Shown: positions 44,841-57,946, counted from the first letter of the stretch. The stretch is DNA of 64,000 nucleotides from Engraulis encrasicolus (GCF_034702125.1 NC_085876.1:15806253-15870252), one strand, 5' to 3'. Made by a program: numbers and translations. The notes: a model not told the origin generated them from the sequence alone.

Positions 44841-44844
44841 GGGG

Positions 44845-45180
44845 GTCTTTCTGCCTAGTCTCGGTCGGTGTGCTCTACTCAGCCTTTCACACAGACAGCG
44901 TCGCCGTGCATGATCAGTCCTGTTCAAAATCCCCTCCCCACCCCCAACGTTACCACTTTGCCATTCATTTCAACGGGACACCGCAGGCCGCTGCCATCAA
45001 AATTCAGCTCGAGTTGGATTTTCCAAATGCAGTGCGACACGGAGTCGTCTCCCAGGCCGCTACCGCCCGACTACCGCCATGTTTGTGTGGTGGGACAGAT
45101 CTGTTTCCATGTGTTTTTGCCGCCGCCGGTAAAAGTCGCTTCCATCCCGTTTCCATGTTCTGGTGTGTAAAGGGCCTAAG
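44845..45180 (+). repeat. Interspersed repeat, inverted relative of 56945-57345
   Basis: It shares blocks such as GCCATTCATTTCAACGG, GGATTTTCCAAATGCAGTG and TGTTTCCATGTG with the opposite-strand copy near 57 kb. It ends GTGTGTAAAGGGCCTAAG, where the other copy ends GTGTGTATTCGGCCTTA, so this looks like a terminus of a DNA transposon family. Short open frames inside are not supported as genes. Confidence 0.6.
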
Positions 45181-45678
45181 ATGACCAAGGGGAAGCCCGC
45201 TATTGGACAGAATAGGGAAGCTAGCCAAGATAAGGCAATATTGAGTTTGCTAAGCTCTCCATCGAAATAGGTTCCGCTCGTTGGTTGCTTTGATATTGTG
45301 CTGTGAGAAGCGACAATATTGGACATTGGAATTGGATTTGATACAGTGATTTTCTACTGATCTTTCCCTCATATTCTGTTGAGTCACCCTCGATGCCCTC
45401 CCCTACTAGCTGTGATACTGTGAGGCTTATCACATCATTGGATATGACTTGAAAAATGTGGCCTACAGAGAAATCACATCCTCCCCTTCACCTTCACACA
45501 AAACCTCAACACAAGCTGACACTGAATCAGCCTAACTTGGTTTAGTGTGTGTGTACCAAGAAAGCCTGCAGGATAAAGAAGAATAAAGATTTGATTTGAG
45601 CCGAAGCAAAGTCATGAAGCAAGGACAAATCAATGCTTGCTTCAGTGCTAATCAGTAAACAACAATGAAATAAGAAAG

Positions 45679-45763
<85 letters not shown>
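45679..45763. repeat. (GT)n microsatellite
   Basis: About 41 uninterrupted GT units. Confidence 0.97.
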
Positions 45764-45764
<1 letters not shown>

Positions 45765-45847
45765 TGAGTTGAACTGAGCTGATCCAGTGAGGCCTAAACT
45801 CTGGCCCTGCACACCACAGGGAAGCTCAGAGCGGATCAGAACCAAAT

Positions 45848-46030
<183 letters not shown>

Positions 46031-46129
46031 CTCAGCGTCCATTTAGTGGCTAATGGAGTAAAAAACTTTGGCACTGGGCAGAAAAAAAACTTAAAAAATG
46101 AAGAACAAAAGAAAAGGGAAAGACCTTAA

Positions 46130-47549
46130 AGTGGAAATGAAGCACTGACAACTATTATCATTTTTTGGCGGCTTATTTATTTTCATAAACGAATGGATGT
46201 TCATTGAACTGCACTTTTAAGTAGTTTTGCTGAAAAATGACATGTTATTACCGAGTTTCGCCACAAGGGCGCAGCCATGTTCGCCGCCTACGTAACGCGA
46301 ATGGTAGAACTTGGTGGCTAATGTAGCCTTCCATTCACTTAACGTTAGCGTGTGCTAACTACAGCGCTAACTGACTCTAATCGTGGCAGTAAAATTGAAG
46401 AAGGACGAGGGGTTCATTTTACATTGTCCCTGGGTTTTCTATGTTATATACCTACTATCAGATGAAAGAGAAATGCCAAGTGTCATTATCACTTTGTGTC
46501 AAAAAGCCTTTGCTACGAGCATGGTGGGATAGCTGCAGCCATCCACCCATTGCATCCACCATAGGACAGGAGTCAGGACTGTGGGGCTGCTCGATCTCAT
46601 AGGTTTGTAGTGACAGACCGTCACCAATAACGTCTTTTTCCTGCATTGTTGGACGCTAATCTGAAAGCCCATGTCTTTAAGTTGGCTATGTGGTTCAATT
46701 CAGTAATAGAAAATAACTTGCAAAATTGGCGGAAGTTTGGAAAGCTTTGTGAAGGGAAGGGACGCAGCCTGTGTGTGTGGCTATCCCATCCCCTCTCTCG
46801 TCTCGCTCTCGGAGTTGGAGGAGCTTTGGGGATTTGAAGTTGATGCCACGGGAAATGACACGTTAAACTATCATGGCCTACATTAAGTTATGGCATGCTT
46901 AAAGTAGCTGCATCTATTGTAGTAAATTATGTTATTGAAGTCGCGGATGCATCCTCAAACTGGCTGGAATAGCGTTGCCTTGGATTATTGTTGACTGGAT
47001 AACACCGATAAACGTGGGCACGGAGATGTCAAAGTAGCCTAATTCAGGTGCTTGGAAAATGTTGGCGAAATCATCGGAAGATGAAGGTAGGGAACTGCAA
47101 CATTGCACGACATCGCACGATTATGAATAGTGATCATGTTGGCTCATACCAAAATGTGTTAGCGACTTGTCACCTTAGCAAAAAAAAAGCTGCTTGTTTA
47201 CCTGTGGTTCATGTGATGGGATGTCTTGTCTGCCTTCATGCCTCATATTTGTTCTGTCCCACCCAAACACGTATTCTTGCTTCATTTGGGTTAGCAAATA
47301 AGCTCATAATCAGCCACGCAAGTCCCAAATGTTTAATTCACTACTATCATAACAGCATTAGAATAGGAGACTACCATTCGCGTGACGTCACCCGCTGTTG
47401 GCTGGAAACGTTAACAGAAACCTTACGTGTTTGTGCTTTATTTTTTTATTAACGGCTTAAATTTCAGACTTCAAAAAAATATATATATTTGCTGGCTTAT
47501 CTTACTGGTGTTATAGACCCCTATATTAGGTCACTGCTTCATTTCCACT
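46130..47549. mobile_element. TTAA-flanked non-autonomous element, long copy (1420 bp)
   Basis: The ends read AGTGGAAATGAAGCACTGAC and TCACTGCTTCATTTCCACT, a terminal inverted repeat. TTAA lies at 46126-46129 and 47550-47553. Both subterminal regions match the shorter copy at 41331-41768. The longest frame inside (47048-47452) shows no transposase motif. piggyBac affinity is inferred from the TTAA duplication. Confidence 0.8.
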
Positions 47550-47694
47550 TTAAAGTGTTTCTTGCCATTAATGGGCATCTTTAATCACAGGGATCCACTG
47601 GAGCGTTGTCCATATTTGCTTTCATTGCAGCCTGCCCTCCTGCTGGTAATTAATAGCCTTATTCAATGAATGTGTATACTTCCTTGGGGAGCGC

Positions 47695-47851
<157 letters not shown>

Positions 47852-48052
47852 ACCCACTCTCTCTATACCCCTGATATACAGCATGCTGGGAGTGGGTGAC
47901 ACGGTGAGAGGGAAGTTTGGATTCTGTCCCCTTACTTTCTAAAACTGCACCTTCTAAACTTTTCTATGTTTCTCTGTGTTTCTCGCATGATTATGGGAAC
48001 TTTTTGAGATTGTAACGGCGGGAGTGCATCATTGTTTGGGGTTCGGAGTGTA

Positions 48053-50072
48053 ATGGCGGGGGTTGGGATGGCGTCTAGGATGCCTCCCACGTCGATCCGC
48101 CATGGAATCAGGTGTGTTCCGAACCCCGGAGTTTCAGTGGAAGACGTGTTGATGGCGGTTGGAGAAGAAATTGGCCATGGAAATATAGGCGGGGAAGAAT
48201 AAGGCTCGAGGAAGAATAAGGCTGTCGTGGTGTTTCTGCGAGAGGAGTTCCATGCAAATAGTCTGGTTGAGTCCGGCGTAATGGTAAGTGGAACTTTTGT
48301 CCCTGTTACGCCTCTGCACTCTCCGACTACTAGAGTAACGATTTCGAATGTGCCTCCGTTTATACCAAATTCTGACATTGAACGTGAGCTTTCTCGCTTC
48401 GGTAGGCTCGCGAGTGGTATTAAAATGATATCACTTGGGTGTAAGAATGCAAATCTTAAACATGTCCTGTCCTTTAAGCTAGATTTATGCTTCGGACGCA
48501 TAGAATCTGCGTCCGTCCGTTTTCTGTCTATGCGAGTCCACGCCCCCCTCTCAGAGGCTCTGTGCCCGTCGTTGAGCGCCTCAAAAAAATTCTAACTATC
48601 CGTCGGACGGACGCGGAGTACGCAGACAAAAAAGCGTTATGATTGGTCGTCTCGCTACTTCCTTGTTCTGTTCTTGTGGAAGCGCAATGCCAGTAGTTTG
48701 CGAGAGCAGAGCTGTATTCTGTTAAAAACTTTATTAATGCCTTGTGTGTAAATGTGTGTAAATACACGAAGCTACAAGCTAAGTAACACACAATGCATCA
48801 GTTGAACACTCGTGGCACAAAAAGGCTGCGGTTTTACTACCGTTCCTCCACCGAATGTAAACACACATCGACAGAATCAACTGTCTTTACATGCTTGCAT
48901 TTTCTGCTCGTGAAAACAGACTGGGTAGCCTATGTCAAATAATGATACCAGTGCATTGCCTTTGCAATTTGTGTGAAAATACCAAGCTAACCGGGATAGA
49001 AAGCAACCTTGCTTAATAATGACAGCAGTGCTTACAATGTAGTGCAAGTAGCAAGTAGCAAATAGCCTATTTCAAATGTGGCTCGCGACGAGACCTCGGA
49101 CCTCGGACCTCGCAGAACTCGCAGATGCATGAATACAATGTTGGTTCGTGGCCACTCCCACGCGAGTTTTGACGAGCGCAGTTGCAGAAGTCTAATCTGA
49201 CCTTTAGGCGTCAGGTGTTTATGTTTTTGGAAGCACCGACTCTAAACGTATCGTTTCGCTGCATGTACGAAGGGGCGTCTTATATGGTTTATGCAAGCAC
49301 GGGGGAGCAACGGTGTTTTCACTGTGGGAGCGTAGGCCATGTCAGGATGACTTGCCCAGTAATGAATGCAGGTGGGGGCGCGGGAGCTCCACCGGCGGGT
49401 GATAGCGCGGCTCCACAGGCAGGGGTGGGCGTTTCTGCTGCACGGGAGGAGAGTGAGGCCCAACCGGAGAGTAATGGTCAGGCAGGAGAGGAGAGGGTCG
49501 GTAAGGAGGATGGTGGAAGTGATAGTAGTGGCGACGACGGTGGCTCTCCTTCTGCGAGTGGCGAGAGAAATGGCAATGGGGGAAGTGAGGGACGGGAGCA
49601 GAACAGTGCAACAAGTGAGAAAGTGAGCATGGCAGATGCTGGTGAGAGCAGCAGTGGCACCCAAAATGTGCAGGCTGCTGTTAGCGCGGATGATAGTGTG
49701 CCGCCGGAGCTGAATGTGGGTGAGGAGGCAGTGCAGCTGGAAGATGGGGTGGCGGAGGATGAGGCTATGTCCGATGTGTCGGAGACCCCAGAATTATCTC
49801 AACTACCGGAGATGTCAATGAATACTGATGAGGATACGTTCTATCCATTAAGCAGCATACTTTAGTTTTTAGATGATACATATGGCAAGCCAGTGGAGGT
49901 TGAGGAGGTTTTTCCTGATTTACGAAAGTTTGCAATGTCGGTTATGTACTGGAAGAGGAAGGTGGGGGTAGGGGCGGCAGAATTGGGTAAGAAGCACAGG
50001 AAGAGCAGAGTGAAGAAAATGGTGACAAAGGTACAAAGGGTTTTAAAGGAAAAGGCTGACGGTAATAAATAA
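48053..50072 (+). pseudogene. ORF1: Tx1-type ORF1 protein (nucleic-acid-binding), broken
   Basis: The frame starts at ATG 48053 and includes NKAVVVFLREEFHANSLVES and RVTISNVPPFIPNSDIERE, blocks I recognise as conserved in fish Tx1 ORF1 proteins. A 724-bp insertion (48477-49200) splits it inside a SF(R)RQVFM segment. Codons resume in the matching frame at 49201. Then follow a CCHC zinc knuckle, CFHCGSVGHVRMTC (from about 49309), an acidic Ser/Gly/Glu-rich region and a basic tail. Lesions: TAA at 48200-48202, the insertion, and TAG at 49863-49865. The tail after TAG stays in frame to TAA at 50070-50072. ORF1 proteins of this group bind element RNA in the ribonucleoprotein used for retrotransposition. 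Confidence 0.85.
48477..49200. mobile_element. 724-bp DNA-transposon-like insert in ORF1
   Basis: CCTTTA flanks it on both sides (48471-48476 and 49201-49206). The ends AGCTAGATTTATGCTTC and GCAGAAGTCTAATCTGA give only a partial inverted repeat. An inner CGTCCGTCCG/CGGACGGACG pair is self-complementary. There is no transposase frame. The superfamily is uncertain, with Harbinger-like or hAT-like both possible. Adding 730 bp changes the reading frame by one, exactly as seen between the ORF1 halves. Confidence 0.65.
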
Positions 50073-50075
50073 AGC

Positions 50076-53000
50076 ATGATGGGTTCTTCACGTGAGGTGT
50101 TTTTTCTACTTGTCCTCTTTCTATATTTCCTCCCTTCTCTTCCTATGGATATTTTAAGGGTGGGTTCAATTAATATAAATGGAGGGCGGGATAGGACTAG
50201 GAGGGCAGTACTTTCTGAATGCATAACCCATAAGGCTTTAGATGTTATTTTTTTACAAGAGACTCATTCTGACGCAAATAATTCTACTGACTGGCATAGG
50301 TGGTGGGAGGGAAAGTGTGTGTTGAGTCATGGGACAAATTTCAGTGCTGGAGTAGCAATTTTGTTCTCCAAGCGTCTAAATGTTAAAATCCTTTACACTG
50401 GGGAGGTGGTGGGGGGTAGGGCCATGATGGTGAAGGCAGAAGTGAGGGGTCAGGTTTTTATTTTTTTAAATGTCTATGCACCCAACTCTGGGCCTGACCG
50501 TATAGACCTATTTGGGAGGGTGAGGGAGGCGTTGAAGCAGAATGATGGGGATGTGTGTGTGTTCATGGGGGGGGGATTGGAACTGCACTGGTAGCCCGGG
50601 GCTGGATCGGATTGGGGAGGAGTCTCATGCCCAGTCAGGAAAGGTTCTTAACTCATTGGCTGCCTTAGCCGTCGAATGACGTCATTTCGAATAGTGACGC
50701 CCCCTGCCTTCGACGTCGTTCGCCGATAATTGCGTTTTTTTACAGTCACGCCTTGAGGACGGTCTGACCTATGTTGTGTATTAATTTCACGCCTCTAGTC
50801 ATGTTCTAACTGTTCCTGTAGGTGGCAGAAGTGTCCTTAGGAACAGTCAGGGCAGGGCATTAGCTCACATCAAGAGGAAATGTCAAGACAAAAACATCCC
50901 TTTTTACTATTATAATCTCAAAAGTAGCATAGCAAAATCATTTTTGAAAGTAAAGCACCTGTGACAGTAGTCTACTTTCTTGCCCTCTGATTTTAACACA
51001 GGTATTCTACTGATTTTAGTGTCACAGCCTGACAAAAAAAAAAAACTTCCTCTCATGACCAAAATACACCCCCCTGTTGCCATCTAGCTAGTAGGAATTG
51101 TAACTAGCTTGCCCAAAATACACCATGTTCAACCAGAGATGATCTGTGTGGCAACTGTTTCATTTTGGATAATGTGATCAGCCTACACAACATCAGGATG
51201 ATGCGTACAAAAGATCATCTAACAGGAAAATGCACGGGACTAGTGGTCACCTCAGTTGGGAATGTTTGGCTATTGTTTGCTACGCTAGCTAGCTAGCACG
51301 AAATCGCTAACAACTTCAAACTAAGCGTAAATAAAGGAGCCTGGGTAAGTCAACTATTTTTACTCATTCTACAGTTGCAGTTATGGATCTGTATGGTATG
51401 ATCAGCTTACTGTATCATCAAAAAGACAGGGGGGTTGCATATTCTTGGAACAGAGCAGGCTAGCCTTTGTATTGTGTCTGGTCAGATACATTCAGCTCAC
51501 ATGAGAAAGCATTGCACTTAGCCTCAGACCAGCTAGCCTTCCCCACTCCAATCGGCTTGTGAAATGTTGGATATGTGATCAGTACTTTATCAAAAGAAAA
51601 TTCATTGAACAATATATGACAAGATCACTATAGCAGAAACATGATGACAGTAATCATCAATCTGCAAATTGTCCGCTCTGCCAAAGAAGCAGCAGTAAGC
51701 TAAGTTGTGCTGCCTGCCTGCCTGCCTGCCTGTTCACAGGTACAGGAGGGAAGTTAGGGAACAAATCAGCTGTGATTTGTTCCCCAACGAGAGGACGACA
51801 GGCTAAACAGAGGGACAGTATTTCTGTGAGTTTAGTATTTCACATGAGTTACATGCACCTGTTGTCACGATCCATTGTGTGCGCCAGCAACAAACCAAAA
51901 CACTCTTGTTTTCAAGCCCACCCCATTATATTTCAGTACATTATTAGGTGGAAAAGACCATACAAACGATCTTTTGTTCTGGCTACAGATGACAGGAGAC
52001 TCTGTAATAGCATCTGATAGGTTTGGAGTTGTTAGGACGGTGTCATTATGAGCAAAAACACTTGCAATTATAGGTCAACTTCAAATGGCGTTTTCTCAGC
52101 TTTTTGGCTAGAAAGCAGCATTTTGGCGAATTCCACTTATTTTCAACAGATGATTATGAAAGAACGGAAAGGGGTAGAGAGACACCGTTTTTTTCTGATG
52201 ACAGATGAGCGTCTAATCTGTGTTTTGATAGGTATGGTGTTGACATAGACACAGAACTCAATTTTCTGTGAGCCTCCAAAAAACACCCAAAATGCTGAAA
52301 AATCTCTGGCACTCTGGGTTACTCTTTTATGAAAATGGCTGGCAGCCAATGAGTTAATGGCATGACAAGGGATTTTAACCTCACTGATATTTGGAGAGAA
52401 AGGAACCCAACAGTTAGGCAGTACACTTGGGTAAGGGTGGTGAACTCCATAGTTAGCGCTGCAAGGCTGGATAGGCTTTATGTACGAGACTCATTTAATA
52501 ACAAGGTTGTTTCTGCTGCAATATGTCCCACAGGATTCTCAGATCATCATTTGATTAGTCTGGATTATCATATAGGAGTGTCAACACGGTCTAGATATTA
52601 TTGGCACTTCAATAACAAACTGTTAAAAGACAAATCCTTCTGTGAAAATTTTAGTCATTTTTGGGGTATTTGGAAAACAAAGAAAGGTGATTTTATGAAC
52701 TTGGCTCAGTGGTGGGAGGTGGGCAAGGCCCAAATAAAGGTGTTGTGCCAGCAGTTTACATGTAACCACACACAAATGGTAAGGGCCTGTATAACAACAT
52801 TGGAGGGGGAAATAAACACACTGGAGAAGAGGTTGGGGGAACAAAATATGGGGGTGTTGAATGAACTGAATGAAAAGAAACATGAACTAAATACTCTGAT
52901 GCAGGAAAGGGTGAAAGGAGTCTTGATAAGGGCCAGAATTGTTGATATGGCACATATGGACGCTCCCACTGCCCACTTTTTCAATCTGGAGCGAAGGGAG

Positions 53001-55776
53001 GCACAGCAAAAACATATGTTTTATCTGAAAAAAGAGAATGGGACAATGACATCGGACCCTCTCGAGATGAGGGAAATGGCAAGGACTTTCTATGCTGGAT
53101 TATATGGTGATGCTGAGTGTGACCCTGGTAGCACTGACACGCTGCTGCAGGGGTTACCAACGCTGGGGGAGGACGATAGGGCAGCCTTGGACCGGCCACT
53201 CAGCCTGCAAGAACTGTCTGAGGCTGTCCGGCAGCTCTCGAGGGGTCGAGCATCAGGGCTGGATGGACTATCAGCTGAGTTTTATTAGCAGTTTTGGACA
53301 ATTCTCAAAAACGATTACTGGGAGATGATGGGGGAGTGTTTCCGCAGGGGGAAACTGCCGATGAACTGCAAGAGCGCAGTGCTCTCCCTGCTGCCCAAGA
53401 AGGGAGATCTGGGCCTGTTGAAAAACTGGAGGCCGGTCTCACTTCTGTGTATGGACTACAAGATTTTTTCAAAATGTCTTGCTAACAGGCTGAAGGGAAC
53501 GCTTAGTACCATAATCCAAAAGGAACAGTCCTACTGTATTCCAGGGCGGACTATCATGGACAATTTGTTTTTAATGAGGGATTTAACCGAGGTGTCACTG
53601 AGAAGGAATTTGGATGTGGGGTTTGTGTCCATAGACCAGATGAAGGCCTTTGATATGTTGGGACATGGTTACCTTTTTAATGTCTTAAGGGCTTTTGGGT
53701 TTGGGGAATATTTTATTTCTTCTGTTAAACGTTTGTACACTGGGGCATCTTTGTTAATCAAAGCTGGGGGTGGGCTAAGTTGTCCTGTACAGATGAGGAG
53801 GGGCATTAGGCAGGGCTGTCCACTCTCAGGACAACTGTACAGCCTTGCAATTGAGCCACTGTTATGCCTGTTAAGAAGGACGCTAAAAGGTGTGGTGGTG
53901 CCGGGGGATCCTACTGGGTCAAGGATATGTTTATCTGCCTACGCCGACGATGTAACTGTGTTCATTGCAGAAAGAAATGATGTAGCTGTTTTGTGTCATG
54001 CCTTAGACATGTATGGGAAAGCATCATTGGCAAGGGTGAATTGGGAAAAGAGTGAGGGTTTTTTGGTGGGGGATTGGGGGAGAGGGGGGGCGCCTTTGTT
54101 ACCTGGGGGGGTAAGGTGGGGTAGGGAGGGCTTGAAGTGTCTTGGGGTGTTTTTGGGTACAGAGGGTTATAAGCAAAGTAATTGGGTGGGTCTGTTGGAT
54201 AAGGTGACAGCGAAACTATCCAAATGGAATTGGCTCTTACCCCATCTGTCCTACAGGGGAAGGGTTCTGGTCATTAATAACCTGGCCGCCTCCACACTCT
54301 GGCATACACTGTCTGTTCAGGAGCCACCCGCTCAGCTGGTGAAGGAGATGCAGATCAGGCTAAACAACTTCTTCTGGTCAGGACAACATTGGACCCCAGC
54401 GCCTGTGCTGTACCTTCCGCTGGGGGAAGGTGGGCAGGGGCTGGTTGATGTGAGTAGTCGACTAGGCGCCCTTCGCCTACAGGCGGCACAGAGGCTGCTA
54501 TATCGGGCTGATGTCGTGTGGGCAGGGGGTTGCCTGCTCTCTGCTAAAGGGAGCAATGGTGATAGAGTACGACAAGCAACTGTTCCTGCTCAATCTTGAG
54601 GAGGTGGACTTAAGCAAACTGACCCCCTATTACAGGTCGATGCTGCAGGCCTGGCAAAGGGGTCTCAGGGTGAAGAGGGACCTTGTGAATGCAGAGGACT
54701 GGGTTATGGGGGAACCCTTGTTTCACAACAACTTGATCAGGGCCAGAACCCTGTCATCTGCATTCACAAGGTCCCTCCAGAGCTGCTTGGTGGGGGCAGG
54801 TGTCTGTGTCCTGGCTAATCTAAGGACGGAGGGCGGATGGGAAACGGCGGCCTCTCTCCAACGGAAGACTGGGATGCGCTCTCAACGACTTCTGGAGAGG
54901 GTGTTGACAGAGGTCAAATCAGCGCTTCCAGGGGCCTGCAGGAAAGCTCTGGAGTCAAGGTCACCAGGAAACTGGGAGGTGAACTATCAATGCCCTCCGC
55001 TGATGGTCGTACCTGCGATGGAGGGGACAGGAGAGGGCCATGGCGAGGGTCCGGATCTGTCGGGTCTGTCAGGAGCAAGCTCTTTTCAGGACCTGACTGG
55101 TAAAGTACTGTACATGAGCTGTGTGAAAGTGCAGCACCGGCTGGTCCTGAGGAGGGGTACAGAGTCGAGGTGGTCGGGGGTTTTTGGTCGAGAATTTTCC
55201 CTTAGAGGATGTTGGAGGTCCTTTTATAAGCCTCCGATTGAAAAACGTGTAGCGGACCTCCATTGGCGGCTCGCTCACGGGGCTATTGCCACAAATAGAC
55301 ATGTTGCGCACCTAAATCCAACAGTAGAGGAGAATTGTCTTTTTTGTGGGGGGGAGGAAACTGTCATGCATTTATTTTTTAATTGTGTGAGGCTTCGGGA
55401 ACTTTTTGTTTTTCTTGCACCTTGGGTCTCAAAATTGGGGGATGTGTTTTCTCATGAGTTTTTTATTAGTGGGCCGGTGTACAGTGTGAGGAGGAGGAGC
55501 GAGGTGTGTTTAGTCAACTTTTTGCTGGGTTCAGCCAAACTTGCAATTTGGAAGACAAGGAAGAATAAGATGTTGGGGGTGGGTTCCTGTGACCCAGTGG
55601 AGGTCTTCAAGGGATTGGTGGCTACCCGGGTGAAAATTGAATATGCATACTACAAGTTGGTTGATGACATGGACTGCTTTACGGACACATGGGGGGTGGG
55701 GGAGGTGCTATGTCACACTGCAGCTGATGGGAATGTGGTTTTAAATGTATGGGGGGGGGTGTTGGGAGGGGGTTGA
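50076..55776 (+). pseudogene. ORF2: Tx1-type ORF2: AP endonuclease and reverse transcriptase, broken
   Basis: ATG at 50076, three bases after the ORF1 stop. The endonuclease has FLQETHSD and NVYAPNSG. A one-base gain in a G run near 50566-50574 shifts the frame before its GGDWN block. A 1702-bp TTAA-flanked element (50652-52353) then splits it. The endonuclease ends with SDHHLISLDYH (about 52540-52570). Reverse transcriptase follows: GLDGLSAEFY, TAG at 53286-53288, NWRPVSLL, RQGCPLSGQLYSLAIEPLL and the catalytic YADD near 53939-53950. Another one-base gain in a G run at about 54521-54531 moves the rest into the next frame. A CCHC-like C-terminal module, CLFCGGEETVMHLFFNC, lies at about 55335-55385. 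The arithmetic of all four shifts agrees with the observed frames. In life the protein nicks target DNA and copies RNA onto it. Confidence 0.9.
50652..52353. mobile_element. 1.7-kb TTAA-flanked element (CTCATTGGCTGCC termini)
   Basis: The 13-bp ends CTCATTGGCTGCC and GGCAGCCAATGAG are perfect inverted repeats. TTAA lies at 50648-50651 and 52354-52357. The ORF2 frame resumes directly after the second TTAA, which fixes both edges. No transposase frame is present, so it is non-autonomous. Termini and TTAA target suggest the piggyBac superfamily. A TGCC tetranucleotide run (about 51710-51732) lies inside. Confidence 0.87.
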
Positions 55777-55840
55777 CCACTGAGAATGTAAGTTGCGGCC
55801 TGGCATTGTAACACGTTTGAAAATGAGTCAATAAAGGACT

Positions 55841-55846
<6 letters not shown>
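55777..55846 (+). other. Tx1 LINE 3' UTR
   Basis: About 70 bp containing GTCAATAAAGGACTTG, with a poly(A)-signal-like AATAAA, ending at the (CT)n border. Confidence 0.65.

Positions 55847-55877
<31 letters not shown>
55847..55877. repeat. (CT)n right border of the Tx1 LINE
   Basis: About 15 CT units directly follow the LINE 3' end. Confidence 0.93.
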
Positions 55878-55880
<3 letters not shown>

Positions 55881-55955
55881 AGCTCTTCTCTTCTGCTACT
55901 TTTCCATCTGTTCTTGGTCTTGACTAACCACAACCACAACCTCTGGGCCATTTCA

Positions 55956-56162
<207 letters not shown>

Positions 56163-56675
56163 CACTTAAACACTCTTTACAGGAAAGCAAACATCAATAA
56201 TATCTTGATGCCACATTGGCAACACACTGCAGTGTTTAATTGTTATAAGGGAGGAAATAGTACAGAAACAAATTACTTGCCTGAAGTACTGTAAAAGAAT
56301 TGCATACGCAGACAAGAAAACAAGCAAGGAAAATAGAAATGCAGACAAGCAGTGGAAAAACTACATAAAATAAATAAACACGTTTGTATTGAGCCCAGCA
56401 ATGATTTGTGTTTTTTTCTTGGGAAATAATTATATTCTTGTTTTATATAGAGAGACGGCATGAAATGTGAATGTAACATGCATGTTTGATGATTTCCTGG
56501 AACGCTAACCCATCCATCAGATACCACTCTGTCTTGTGAATTGGCAGTGTAAAGCGTTTCCAGTTTCCTTCATCTTTGATTTGGAAATAATATTTTGATT
56601 TTTTTTTTTCTGTTACAGAACTCTGTCCCTCCGTCCTAGATTCTAGATTCCTGAGGTACTCAAACAGCCAGTTCA

Positions 56676-56697
56676 CTCACACACACACACAAACACA

Positions 56698-56793
<96 letters not shown>

Positions 56794-56836
56794 ATATCAA
56801 CAGGTTCTTCTCTGAGGTACTCAAACAGCCAGTTCA

Positions 56837-56926
<90 letters not shown>
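56676..56926. repeat. Duplicated (CA)n microsatellite locus
   Basis: The phrase CTGAGGTACTCAAACAGCCA followed by GTTCACTCACACAC occurs at 56650 and again at 56813, each leading into a long CA array. AATATATCAA follows both arrays. The whole locus is therefore a tandem duplication of about 163 bp. Confidence 0.9.
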
Positions 56927-56927
<1 letters not shown>

Positions 56928-56944
56928 TTTGCACAATATATCAA

Positions 56945-57345
56945 GAAAGTTAGGCAGCTTTCCCATCAAAGCAGTGAAGCACCGTGGGATGGCAGCGATT
57001 TTTACCGGCGGTGGCGAAAATACATGGAAACTTATCTGTCCTTCCACACCAACCGGCGGGAGTCGGGCATCAGTGGCGCGGGAGCTGGCTTCGCTCCACG
57101 CTGCATTTGGAAAATAGAACTCGAGCGGAATTTGGGCGGCAGTGGCCGGCGGTGTCTCATTCAAATGAATGGCAAAGTAGCGCGCTAGCTTTGGCTGTGG
57201 GGGGATTTTGAACAGGACTGGCTGCGCACGCCGACGCTGTCGGTGTGAAAGGCAGAGTAGAACACACCTACCGAAACTAAGCAGAAAGACCTCATTTGTC
57301 TCGCTTCGGTTCCGCGACGCATTGGTGTGTATTCGGCCTTAGAAC
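56945..57345 (-). repeat. Interspersed repeat, inverted relative of 44845-45180
   Basis: Same family as the copy near 45 kb, in the opposite orientation and more GC-rich. The right end reads GTGTGTATTCGGCCTTA. Confidence 0.6.
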
Positions 57346-57348
57346 AAC

Positions 57349-57610
57349 AAGGGCTGGACTGGGATCGAAAAATGTGCCAGTCATTTTTGGCATAGACTGG
57401 TCCCTAACACATATACAGGCCACTTTCATACCACAGTGTATATCGTGACTGTCTGAATCAATCCAGTGTCTATATTGCCGAAGGACAAATGGGCCTCCCC
57501 CTTTAAATTGTCTAATTGTGTGCCAACACCTAGCAAAACGACTACAACGCCAACAGTATCTCTGGACTGTCGGCCCACCGACAAAATGCTCAATATAAAT
57601 AAACTAAAGG
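57349..57610. repeat. GGGCTGGACTGGGA interspersed repeat, copy 2
   Basis: It aligns with 33255-33560 through GGCCACTTTCATACC and ATGGGCCTCCC, with many substitutions. Confidence 0.6.
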
Positions 57611-57861
57611 TTTAAGCCACCAAACCACTTCATCATGGTCTTTTTTGGGGGGGGGGGGGGATAAAAACCTCTATGGTCCAATAAGTGCTTACCACAGGAC
57701 ACTTTGTCTGAAAACATGAAAAACCTGTTTTGAGCAAATGCATAAAAGTGAAAAAAATATACTTCTCTTACAACAATGTATTCACATTTATAACGTTGGG
57801 ACATCACAGACAACTTGAGGGATGAAAGAGAATACAAGGGTTATATTTTTGTCTTTTCTAC

Positions 57862-57946
57862 AGTTCTCCCTCTCTCTCTTCCTCTCTCTCTCTCCCTCTC
57901 TCTCCCTCATCGTCTCCTTTCCCTCTCCCTTGTCTCCTGTATTTTT

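Larger units (their letters stand above)
47875..55846 (+). mobile_element. Near full-length Tx1-type LINE between (TC)n tracts
   Basis: Two frames separated by three bases encode a zinc-knuckle ORF1 protein and an endonuclease/reverse transcriptase ORF2 of the Tx1 group (L1 clade). The short 3' UTR contains AATAAA and ends GGACTTGTTAAAT directly against (CT)n. (CT)n also lies just upstream of the 5' end. Tx1-group members that insert specifically into (TC)n microsatellites are known (Kibi-type), so target preference is a plausible explanation. The copy is dead: ORF1 and ORF2 are each split by a younger insertion and carry stops and frameshifts. The 5' boundary is approximate. Confidence 0.85.

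Noticed and set aside
47048..47452. 134-codon frame inside the long TTAA-flanked element as a transposase
   Set aside because: No DDD/DDE pattern or Cys-rich tail is seen. It is too short for a piggyBac transposase and has no counterpart in the short copy.
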